The notes under the pieces were generated by a model, which did not search any database, was not told where the DNA came from, and saw only the letters and a program-made list of their open reading frames with translations. The position numbers were made by a program, and so were the translations under genes. Positions 1 through 5,648 of a stretch of DNA of 6,605 nucleotides are shown here, piece after piece (the stretch's first letter is position 1; each line of letters begins with the position of its first letter). Source of the DNA: JAJRWS01 sp039831705 (GTDB taxonomy: Bacteria > Planctomycetota > Planctomycetia > Pirellulales > Lacipirellulaceae); assembly GCA_039831705.1 (NCBI GenBank), contig JBDOMT010000039.1:1-6605 (forward strand), in the 5' to 3' direction.

Positions 1-204
1 ATTCTACTACGAGTCCGAATAGCACTGTGTCTGCTGCGTTAAACGATAATTTTGGTGTGCTCAAGTATAGATAATACGTTCCGCACCCAAATCACCGTTT
101 GCCTTGCAGCCACAGCACTCTTCGGCCTCACGCGACGAAGTTGATGAAATATCCAGGTTTGCGTTGCCGAATAACTATCATCTGTACCAATAGTGCAAAC
201 GACT

Positions 205-2430
205 ATGAACCAGCCGTTACGTCTCATTCTGGCAATCCACAATCATCAGCCCATCGGTAATTTTGATGGGGTTTTTGAGCAGGCGTATCAAGATAGCTAC
301 CGCCCCTTCCTCGAGGTATTTGAGCGCTTTAAAAAGTTGCGAATTGCTTTGCATACCAGCGGCTCGTTGATGGAATGGCTGGATGCGAACCATCCCGAGT
401 ATGTCGATCGGCTGGCCGGTTTGGTAGCCTCGGGAAGGATAGAAATCCTGGGAGGACCGTTCTATGAGCCTATTCTTACCATGATCCCGTCCCGTGACCG
501 GGTGGGACAGATTGCTAGCTACACGCAGTGGCTCGAAGATCGTTTAGGGGCAACCATTCGTGGCATGTGGGTGCCTGAGCGAGTTTGGGAGCAAGGGCTT
601 ACCAGTGATTTGGTTCGTGCGGGCATTGAATATACGATTCTCGATGATTACCACTTTAAAAACGCGGGTCTTACCGATGCCCAGTTGGCCGGTTACTACG
701 TGACCGAAGACGATGCCAATGTGCTCAAGGTGTTGCCTGGCAGTGAACGGTTGCGTTACCTGGTGCCATTTCAGTCGCCTAAGGCCACCATCGACTATCT
801 TTACGAATTGGCTCAGCGTCACCCGGGTGGTGTCATCGTATTTGGTGACGATGGAGAAAAATTTGGTACCTGGCCTGGTACCAAATCGTATGTCTACGAC
901 CAGGGTTGGTTGGCACAGTTTTTCGAAGTCTTAGAAGCTAGCAGCGAATGGCTCCGTGTGACCACGCCGGCCGAAGCGGTTGAAAATGTACCCCCACAGG
1001 GCAAAGTGTATGTCCCCGAAGGCAGCTATCGGGAGATGACCGAATGGTCGATGCCCTCAGCAAAGATCAATCAGTTCGAGAATGTGCAGCACCAGCTTCA
1101 AGAAAAGGGTTTGTGGGAGTCGACGGCCGAATTTATCCGTGGCGGTTTCTGGCGTAATTACAAGGTAAAATATCCTGAAACCGATTACATGTACGCACGT
1201 ATGCAAATGGTCAGTCGCCGGTTGCACGAGATGTCTCAACAGGTTCTTTCTCAGGCAGACGATTCGAATCAGCGTGACTTGAGTCTTCTCGATGAGGCTC
1301 GTCAGGAGCTCTATCGGGGCCAATGCAATTGCAGTTATTGGCATGGGGCGTTTGGTGGCGTTTACTTGCCACACTTGCGTAATGCCATCTATCAACACCT
1401 CATTGCAGCGGATAATCTACTCGACCAGTACGCGCGGCGAGGTTGGCAGTCGGGAGAGGAGTCATGGGTAGAACTGGAAGCGGACGATTACAACTTAGAT
1501 GGCCGCAAGGAAGTAAAATTAACCAACAATCGCTTACTGGTATTAGTATCTCCGATTATTGGCGGGCAAATTTATGAGTTGGACGTGAAGAGTATTTGCC
1601 ACAATCTGTTGGCCACCTTGGCTCGTCGTCCCGAAGCCTATCATCGTAAAGTGTTGGAGGGGCCTGCCAAGGATGGAGCGGACGTGGCAAGCATCCATGA
1701 TCAGGTGATTTTCAAACAGGAAGGTTTGGATGAGCGGTTAGACTACGATGCCTGGAGCCGTCATTGCCTGGTCGACCATTTTGTACCGCAGGAGTCAACA
1801 CTTGAGCAAATTGCCGCCGGTCGGGCCTCGGAATTGGGGGATTTTGTCCATGGGTCCTATGAGGCCAAGTTGCGCCGGAGTGATGATCGTGTGCAGTTGC
1901 AACTCTCGCGACAAGGTCTGGTGGCGGATCGACCCCTGCGTTTGACCAAAGGGATTACGCTGAGTGCCTCGGCCAAGGGCGCTGCAAATATTACCTTGGA
2001 GATTGCCTACCTGCTGGAAGATATTCCGACGGACATCACCTTGCATTTTTCTCCAGAGTTGAATTTTGCCGGATTGCCCGGAGGCGCCAAAGATCGCTAT
2101 TTCCAAGACGCTAGCGGGCAATCGTTGGGTCACCTGGGCAACCAGCTCGACTTGCAAGAAACGAGTGAACTGTGTTTGCTGGACGAGTGGTTGGGCATTG
2201 AGGTCGGTATCCAATTGGATCAGCCTTCAGGAATCTGGAGTTATCCGGTCGAAACGGTCAGTCAGTCGGAGGGCGGTTTCGAATTGGTCCACCAGTCGGT
2301 GGTGGTTCAGCCCCATTGGACGGTCGTGCCCGATGCCCGAGGGCGATGGAGCGTTACCATGCAGCTGGTGATCGACACGCAGCAGGCGGAAGCGAGAATG
2401 GGCTTGTCAACGAGTGTTGCGATCGTGTGA
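205..2430 (+). CDS. GH57 4-alpha-glucanotransferase / alpha-amylase
   Basis: This is a 741-residue cytoplasmic glycoside hydrolase family 57 enzyme that cleaves or transfers alpha-1,4-glucan chains in glycogen or maltodextrin metabolism. All family motifs are visible (numbered from Met at 205): HNHQP at 12-16, a GRIEILGGPFYEP segment near 77-89, PERVWEQ with the expected nucleophile Glu at 125, GDDGEKFGTWPGT with the acid/base Asp at 215 or 216, and the YWHGAFGG motif near 378-385. The Glu and Asp positions nearly match E123 and D214 of the Thermococcus litoralis 4-alpha-glucanotransferase. From about residue 420 a beta-rich C-terminal region (DYNLDGRKEV..., GGQIYELD..., ARRPEAYH) fits the DUF1926-type domain of this subfamily. 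No signal peptide is seen. An in-frame GTG at 193 would add four residues; the ATG at 205 better fits homologous N-termini. Neither start has a clear Shine-Dalgarno. Motifs alone cannot separate transferase from amylase activity. Confidence 0.93.
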   Translation: MNQPLRLILAIHNHQPIGNFDGVFEQAYQDSYRPFLEVFERFKKLRIALHTSGSLMEWLDANHPEYVDRLAGLVASGRIEILGGPFYEPILTMIPSRDRVGQIASYTQWLEDRLGATIRGMWVPERVWEQGLTSDLVRAGIEYTILDDYHFKNAGLTDAQLAGYYVTEDDANVLKVLPGSERLRYLVPFQSPKATIDYLYELAQRHPGGVIVFGDDGEKFGTWPGTKSYVYDQGWLAQFFEVLEASSEWLRVTTPAEAVENVPPQGKVYVPEGSYREMTEWSMPSAKINQFENVQHQLQEKGLWESTAEFIRGGFWRNYKVKYPETDYMYARMQMVSRRLHEMSQQVLSQADDSNQRDLSLLDEARQELYRGQCNCSYWHGAFGGVYLPHLRNAIYQHLIAADNLLDQYARRGWQSGEESWVELEADDYNLDGRKEVKLTNNRLLVLVSPIIGGQIYELDVKSICHNLLATLARRPEAYHRKVLEGPAKDGADVASIHDQVIFKQEGLDERLDYDAWSRHCLVDHFVPQESTLEQIAAGRASELGDFVHGSYEAKLRRSDDRVQLQLSRQGLVADRPLRLTKGITLSASAKGAANITLEIAYLLEDIPTDITLHFSPELNFAGLPGGAKDRYFQDASGQSLGHLGNQLDLQETSELCLLDEWLGIEVGIQLDQPSGIWSYPVETVSQSEGGFELVHQSVVVQPHWTVVPDARGRWSVTMQLVIDTQQAEARMGLSTSVAIV

Positions 2431-2437
2431 GGCGTTG

Positions 2438-3121
2438 TTAAATCCGGCACAATGCTAGCCAATCGATTTCAGCCGCAAATGTCGCGATTCCAAAGTTGAC
2501 CGTGGCGATGATGGGAGTTTTGCACCAGCGGGCAATTTCTGTCTGGTTACTGGCGCAACTGGTGTCGTCTGGTCGTGGTGTAACCTGATTTAACACGATG
2601 CCAGCCAGCGACAGTTGTGGTAACAGCGTACGAGCGGCAAGGATCGTTTGGCGGGCTCCGTTGATGGCTCCCAATTCGTTGGCAACCACAACCAGCAGAG
2701 GCAAATCCAGATCGGCAGCTAGACTGGCATTATCGTCTTCATCACTGAGTGGGGAGAGCAGGCCACCTGCGCCTTCTACGAGTACCACCTCGCTGCTACG
2801 TCGCCAAGGTTCAATTCCTTGACGCAGCAGGTGTGAGTTGACTTGGCGATTTTCTTCTGCCGCTGCCCGAGGAGGTGCCAAAGGGGCGACAAATTGCTGC
2901 GGGCAGACCTGCGCCAAGGTCCCAGGTCGGCCTGCTGCCTGCCATAATTGGGTAGCATCCGTGCAGGTGAGTTGGCCATCCTGGCCAACCTGACAACCGC
3001 TGGCTACCGGTTTGTAAACCCCCACATTGCTCCCGTGGGTGAACAGAGCCCGAGCAATCATTGCAGCCACGTGCGTCTTGCCGACTTCCGTACCCGTGCC
3101 AGTGATGAACAGACCGTGCAT
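2438..3121 (-). CDS. bioD: ATP-dependent dethiobiotin synthetase BioD
   Basis: BioD closes the ureido ring of dethiobiotin from 7,8-diaminopelargonate, CO2 and ATP, the penultimate step of biotin synthesis, in the cytoplasm. The 227-residue product has the normal family length. It starts with the P-loop GTGTEVGKT (residues 8-16), followed by YKPVASG (36-42, with Lys37 and Ser41 at the same numbers as in E. coli BioD), Asp55 as a candidate metal ligand, and VEGAGGLLSPL (115-125, Glu116 as second metal ligand). The segment VVVANELGAINGA (144-156) and VLNQV (176-180) match the later family blocks. The start codon at 3121 places the P-loop at the usual distance from the N-terminus, although the preceding bases (CTACTCCC) offer no Shine-Dalgarno. 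No other biotin gene is in the window. It lies 127 bp downstream of the AroE-like gene on the same strand and could share its transcript. Its stop is 7 bp from the convergent GH57 stop. Confidence 0.95.
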   Translation of the reverse strand: MHGLFITGTGTEVGKTHVAAMIARALFTHGSNVGVYKPVASGCQVGQDGQLTCTDATQLWQAAGRPGTLAQVCPQQFVAPLAPPRAAAEENRQVNSHLLRQGIEPWRRSSEVVLVEGAGGLLSPLSDEDDNASLAADLDLPLLVVVANELGAINGARQTILAARTLLPQLSLAGIVLNQVTPRPDDTSCASNQTEIARWCKTPIIATVNFGIATFAAEIDWLALCRI

Positions 3122-3185
3122 GGGAGTAGTTATCCAGGTAGAACGTTTTTTAGTTTCGATAAAGTGGGTTAAATACTGAACGAAG

Positions 3186-3206
3186 GCGGAAAGCTGAAAG
3201 CGGAAA
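3186..3206. repeat. 7-bp tandem repeat, about 3 units, between bioD and the aroE-like gene
   Basis: Three consecutive heptamers read GCGGAAA, GCTGAAA, GCGGAAA on the plus strand. They differ at one base and lie in the 127-bp spacer upstream of bioD. The array is short, but it has the same period as two other unrelated arrays in this window (4101-4135 and 5632-5648). If the aroE-like gene and bioD are co-transcribed, it would lie inside that message. Confidence 0.6.
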
Positions 3207-3248
3207 AATCAAGGGCAACCTGTCATTGGCCGCTTTGGTCTCCATGCT

Positions 3249-4100
3249 TCACAACACCAAAAATTCCTCGACTGCTTCGCGCATCACTGCCCGGTCGGCA
3301 TCGGCGGCAGTCCAGGTTTCAAAGGCCAGTGCCGTGCGTTCGATGTAGAGTGTTAGCCCATCGATGGTACGGCAATCACGCTGGGCCACTTCACGCATCA
3401 ACCAGGTGCCGGGTGGATTGTAAACGACATCTGCTACCACGGCACTGGAGGACAATCGGGACAACTGTACGGGCAATCGTTCGTCTGGATTGTGGCGTCC
3501 TATCGGGGTGGCATTGACTAAGAGTTGACAGTCTTCTGAGACCACAAACGGTCCATCCAGAGACTCGATTTGGCAGGCTGACAGGGGAGTCTGTTCCAGT
3601 AACTGGGCCGCAAGCTTGCCAACGGTTTCAGGTTGACGACAAGCAAATGTCAGCTCACCTGCTCCTGCCAGTGCCAGTTCCGAGGCGATGGAGCGAGCCA
3701 GGCGGCCGGCTCCCACAATGGTCACTCTCGCATCGACGATGGGCATGACCGGCTTGAGAAGCTGGCGAAACGCCACTCCTTCGGTATTGGTTCCATGGAG
3801 GCGACCGCCTACCTGGGCAATGCAATTGACCTGCCCGCTGAGTTGGGCGGACTTGGACATCTCTTCTAAATAGGGGAGTACGGTAGCCCGATGTGGGGGA
3901 GCCAGTAGGATACCACGAAAGCCAAAAATGCGCGCGCCACGCAAAGCGCCTTCAAAATCACGAGGCGATACCTCGAAGGTCAAAAATCGCCAGTCAACCC
4001 GCGCAGCCTCAAAGGCCTTTTCCAGCATATACTGGGTTGGATTACCTGCGACAGGCATCCCCATCAAGCAACAAACATCTTGTTGAGGTTGATCAGTCAT
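3249..4100 (-). CDS. Shikimate dehydrogenase (AroE) homologue with altered active site
   Basis: This 283-residue protein has the AroE two-domain layout: an N-terminal substrate domain, a central Rossmann nucleotide-binding domain (VTIVGAGRLARS, 126-137, then NATPIG, 196-201) and the C-terminal DGL...AFETWT closure (247-264). Family members reduce 3-dehydroshikimate with NADPH. By my alignment to E. coli AroE, most substrate residues are changed: S14 to N20, S16 to T22, T61 to A67, catalytic K65 to R71, catalytic D102 to E107 and Q244 to R255. Only N86 (N92) and Y215 (Y227) are kept. The NADP-selecting NRT motif reads CRQ (154-156), keeping its Arg. The fold assignment is strong, but shikimate dehydrogenase activity is uncertain; it may act on another substrate or be a paralogue. 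The start codon is directly preceded by a heptamer repeat array and no Shine-Dalgarno. It is transcribed toward bioD and diverges from the membrane protein gene. Confidence 0.8.
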   Translation of the reverse strand: MTDQPQQDVCCLMGMPVAGNPTQYMLEKAFEAARVDWRFLTFEVSPRDFEGALRGARIFGFRGILLAPPHRATVLPYLEEMSKSAQLSGQVNCIAQVGGRLHGTNTEGVAFRQLLKPVMPIVDARVTIVGAGRLARSIASELALAGAGELTFACRQPETVGKLAAQLLEQTPLSACQIESLDGPFVVSEDCQLLVNATPIGRHNPDERLPVQLSRLSSSAVVADVVYNPPGTWLMREVAQRDCRTIDGLTLYIERTALAFETWTAADADRAVMREAVEEFLVL

Positions 4101-4135
4101 TGAGAGTTGAGAGTCCAGAGTTGAGAGTTGAGAGT
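4101..4135. repeat. 7-bp tandem array (5 units) abutting the aroE-like start codon
   Basis: Five contiguous heptamers read TGAGAGT, TGAGAGT, CCAGAGT, TGAGAGT, TGAGAGT on the plus strand. Four are identical and the middle one differs at its first two bases. The array begins at the base next to the aroE-like ATG, whose complement is 4098-4100. On the coding strand it therefore supplies the whole 35-nt leader, a pyrimidine-rich CTCAACT tract without a Shine-Dalgarno. Such arrays can vary in copy number, which here would alter only untranslated leader. Confidence 0.85.
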
Positions 4136-4181
4136 TAAAGGTCTGAGGGTGTTGCGAGCGGCAGTTGAGAATATATCAGAA

Positions 4182-4251
4182 TACTAGCACGACGCGCAAA
4201 CAAGTGTGTCGTGAGACTCAATCACATGCTTGCTTGCGCGTCGTGCCAGTA
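4182..4251. repeat. Long imperfect palindrome in the divergent spacer
   Basis: Arms 4182-4204 and 4229-4251 are reverse complements at 21 of 23 positions, with a perfect 13-bp core GCACGACGCGCAA (4187-4199) against TTGCGCGTCGTGC (4234-4246). The 24-nt loop holds a further TGTG/CACA pairing (4205-4208 with 4223-4226). A run of five T follows at 4254-4258, so on the plus strand it resembles a rho-independent terminator. However, it sits between two divergently transcribed genes, where a terminator of either is not expected. From memory, GCACGACGCGCAAGCAAG-like palindromes are dispersed repeats in planctomycete genomes; I could not check copy number. Confidence 0.8.
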
Positions 4252-4317
4252 AGTTTTTATCGGTCGCCCGTTTTAGAGTACCATATTGACTTCTGAGTAG
4301 CCAGTTTTCAACGGAGT

Positions 4318-4322
4318 GAGGG
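4318..4322 (+). promoter_or_regulatory. Possible ribosome binding site for the membrane protein
   Basis: GAGGG lies 8 bases before the ATG at 4331. It is the best Shine-Dalgarno-like sequence before any complete gene here and favours ATG 4331 over the in-frame GTG at 4316, whose nearest purine run (GGAG, 4313-4316) overlaps the GTG itself. Confidence 0.45.
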
Positions 4323-4330
4323 ACAGCATC

Positions 4331-5143
4331 ATGCACGGATTTCGCGACCGGCCATTAACTTGGCTGTTTATCGGTGCGACGATCAGTGTCGACTTGGTGA
4401 TGATTTTACCGATGCTTTTTCCCTCGGCTATGCTAGACGATGACTTTCCCAAGCTGATTATCACCATTGGAGTACCGATGCAACTGAGTCTGGTGGCCAT
4501 TTGGGCCGCGACCAGTGATCGCTATCGATTAATGCGGGGAGCCGTGTTGACTGCATCCGTCTATGCGGCAATTTTAGCGGCTATGCTGTTTGCATTTACT
4601 CGACAAGAGGTGGCATTCTATTTTCTTGCACCCGTGTTAGCTATTTGGGGTGTTACGCTGGTCATGCAGTTGCTGGGATGGTTACCCGGGTGGAACTCGC
4701 GGTGTATGATTGATGGTTCTGCAGACTCTTATGTCTTGGGCCCACCCATGTCGGTCATGGAATCTCAAAAATGGGATTCTCAAAATGGGGACGAGATATC
4801 AGGAAAAATGCGCCCTTGGCGTTTCTCCGTAATCGAAATCTTTGGCTGGACTTGTGTCGTGGCCCTGTGGGCCTATGCCCTGCACCATGCCATTCTAGCA
4901 CCATACAAATGGACCTGGCTTGCCCGCGCGGTGATGGTTCCTTTACTGATGGTTGTTCTACTGGGTGGCCCTGGTTCCTGGCAGTTGCGTTGCGTTTGCG
5001 TCGGCCTGGTCATTGGGATGATGTTGCTCATGCAACAAACCTATGGAGTTGTGGTGCTGTCGGTTTTCTACCTGATCCCAACCACCTATCTGGCGTTGTG
5101 GTACGCAGTGCATCGTCTCGATGGCAAGATGGATGAAGGATGA
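4331..5143 (+). CDS. Eight-helix integral membrane protein, function unknown
   Basis: I do not recognise a named family. Counting 270 residues from the ATG at 4331, hydrophobic segments lie at about 9-30, 42-61, 70-89, 94-116, 169-189, 197-211, 219-234 and 239-258. This gives two groups of four helices split by a polar loop of about 50 residues (117-165). There is no cleavable signal peptide and no catalytic or metal-binding motif that I can see. The loop contains a small internal repeat (ESQKW then DSQNG). The second half opens with PWRFSVIEIFGWTCVVALWAYAL-like sequence, resembling the short Arg-Phe-Ser amphipathic start plus helix seen in many planctomycete-specific small membrane proteins (recollection, not a search). 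Codon use looks like that of its neighbours. It stands alone, divergent from the aroE-like gene and convergent with the methyltransferase gene, so context gives no function. Topology was judged by eye. Confidence 0.8.
   Translation: MHGFRDRPLTWLFIGATISVDLVMILPMLFPSAMLDDDFPKLIITIGVPMQLSLVAIWAATSDRYRLMRGAVLTASVYAAILAAMLFAFTRQEVAFYFLAPVLAIWGVTLVMQLLGWLPGWNSRCMIDGSADSYVLGPPMSVMESQKWDSQNGDEISGKMRPWRFSVIEIFGWTCVVALWAYALHHAILAPYKWTWLARAVMVPLLMVVLLGGPGSWQLRCVCVGLVIGMMLLMQQTYGVVVLSVFYLIPTTYLALWYAVHRLDGKMDEG
4760..4789. repeat. In-frame 15-bp degenerate tandem repeat in the membrane protein loop
   Basis: GAATCTCAAAAATGG (4760-4774) is followed directly by GATTCTCAAAATGGG (4775-4789), matching at 12 of 15 positions and encoding ESQKW and DSQNG. 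It falls in the polar loop between the two helix groups, where length changes should be tolerated. Confidence 0.55.
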
Positions 5144-5156
5144 TGCTTGAACTTAG

Positions 5157-5224
5157 TTTGACTTTTGCATTTTTCCATGCTGTCAAATTGGACGTTGCAA
5201 CTGTAAGTCAACGCTATTTTGACT
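5157..5224 (+). terminator. Two weak hairpins after the membrane protein gene
   Basis: The first hairpin pairs TTTGAC (5157-5162) with GTCAAA (5182-5187), with an inner GCAT/ATGC (5167-5170 with 5177-5180). The second pairs AGTCAA (5206-5211) with TTGACT (5219-5224) around a 7-nt loop. They begin 13 bases after the stop codon. Both stems are AT-rich and neither is followed by a clean T-run, so a terminator role is only possible. Confidence 0.25.
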
Positions 5225-5255
5225 ACACATCCCCTTAGCAACTCTTTACCAGCGA

Positions 5256-5404
5256 ATAATCACCACGAAGGACACGAAGACAGGTGCGAACAGGAACTTT
5301 TCACAAGATGACAAGTAGTCGAGCGTTTCTTGTCTCTCAGTGTATGGCAAAGTGGTTATCCTTTTTTCCTTCGTGCTCTTCGTGTCCTTCGTGGTGTTAT
5401 TGTT
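5256..5404. mobile_element. MITE-like element with 20-bp inverted repeats (CACGAAGGA type)
   Basis: CACCACGAAGGACACGAAGA (5261-5280) is exactly the reverse complement of 5377-5396, and an AATAA/TTATT extension outside pairs except for one inserted base. Each arm is itself built from a 9-bp unit (CACGAAGGA, CACGAAGAC on the left; CACGAAGGA, CACGAAGAG, CACGAAGG on the right, read as complement). A nested stem GACAAG/CTTGTC (5310-5315 with 5329-5334) lies near the centre. ACCAG occurs on both flanks (5248-5252 and 5408-5412), a possible but asymmetrically placed target duplication. There is no coding capacity. Similar CACGAAGGACACGAAG repeats are, from memory, widespread in environmental bacteria. 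The alternative is a structured RNA or bidirectional terminator. Confidence 0.5.
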
Positions 5405-5523
5405 GTAACCAGAGGGTTTTGGTTAATCCTGGGTTTTGATTGGGGTGTCAATAATATCTTGCACTACTCTTTTTTCAGTGCTTTTCGTTGAATTGGTTTC
5501 CGAAAAGTGCAAAACCTGAACTT

Positions 5524-5603
5524 AGAGCCTATCCCAAATCCTCCTCCCCCGTTTACAGAGCAGGGGGTAGGGTAGGGGGTTTTGAGGTTATGGGATAGGT
5601 TCT
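5524..5603. repeat. 80-bp inverted-repeat element with a G-rich interior
   Basis: AGAGCCTATCCCA (5524-5536) pairs with TGGGATAGGTTCT (5591-5603) at 12 of 13 bases, the exception being a G-U wobble in RNA. Inside, a C-rich tract (CCTCCTCCCCC, near 5540-5550) faces a G-rich tract (5563-5579), so the whole unit can fold into a long hairpin. It lies 28 bases beyond the methyltransferase stop and may end that transcript. The ends resemble terminal repeats of small insertion-sequence derivatives (inference). No transposase is encoded. Confidence 0.6.
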
Positions 5604-5631
5604 TAGGAATTGACTGCCATGTATTCTACAA

Positions 5632-5648
5632 TCACGCATCACGCATCA
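5632..5648. repeat. 7-bp repeat (TCACGCA) overlapping the methyltransferase stop
   Basis: Two exact TCACGCA units (5632-5638 and 5639-5645) are followed by TCA, about 2.4 copies. On the minus strand this reads GATGCGTGATGCGTGA, supplying the last codons (Met-Arg-Asp-Ala) and the stop codon of the methyltransferase gene. It is the third heptamer array in this window. Confidence 0.55.

Larger units (their letters stand above)
5144..5631. other. 488-bp convergent intergenic region rich in inverted repeats
   Basis: No gene is supported here on either strand. The stretch lies between the stops of the membrane protein gene (+) and the methyltransferase gene (-). In order it holds two short AT-rich hairpins (5157-5187 and 5206-5224), a 20-bp inverted repeat enclosing a nested hairpin (5261-5396), a weak stem CTTTTCG/CGAAAAG (5481-5487 with 5501-5507), and a palindromic element with a G-rich interior (5524-5603). 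Several of these could terminate transcription from one or both sides. The density suggests a site where small repeats have accumulated. Confidence 0.7.

Noticed and set aside
1..74. Open frame from the left edge ending with TAA at 72-74, possible tail of an upstream gene
   Set aside because: Only about 23 codons, without recognisable sequence; two other frames are also briefly open. It cannot be supported as a gene end.
39..242. 67-codon minus-strand reading frame upstream of and into the GH57 gene
   Set aside because: It overlaps the GH57 start, has no recognisable motif and no ribosome binding site. It looks like chance.
861..886. 10-bp inverted repeat ATTTGGTACC / GGTACCAAAT with a 6-base loop in the GH57 gene
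   Set aside because: It falls on codons for the conserved KFGTWPGTK motif next to the catalytic Asp. The two Gly-Thr codon pairs generate the GGTACC symmetry, so coding constraint explains it.
1795..2214. 139-codon minus-strand frame inside the GH57 gene
   Set aside because: It lies wholly inside a strongly supported gene and its translation shows no domain; it is a shadow frame.
4101..4258. CRISPR array or phage attachment site in the divergent spacer
   Set aside because: The repeats are contiguous heptamers without spacers, and the palindrome is a single copy. No cas genes, integrase or tRNA are present.
4286..4291. TTGACT upstream of the membrane protein gene as a -35 box
   Set aside because: No acceptable -10 hexamer lies 16-18 bases downstream, so a promoter cannot be supported.
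5406..5425. TAACC / GGTTA stem with a 10-base loop after the MITE-like element
   Set aside because: A 5-bp AT-rich stem is expected by chance in a spacer of this composition.
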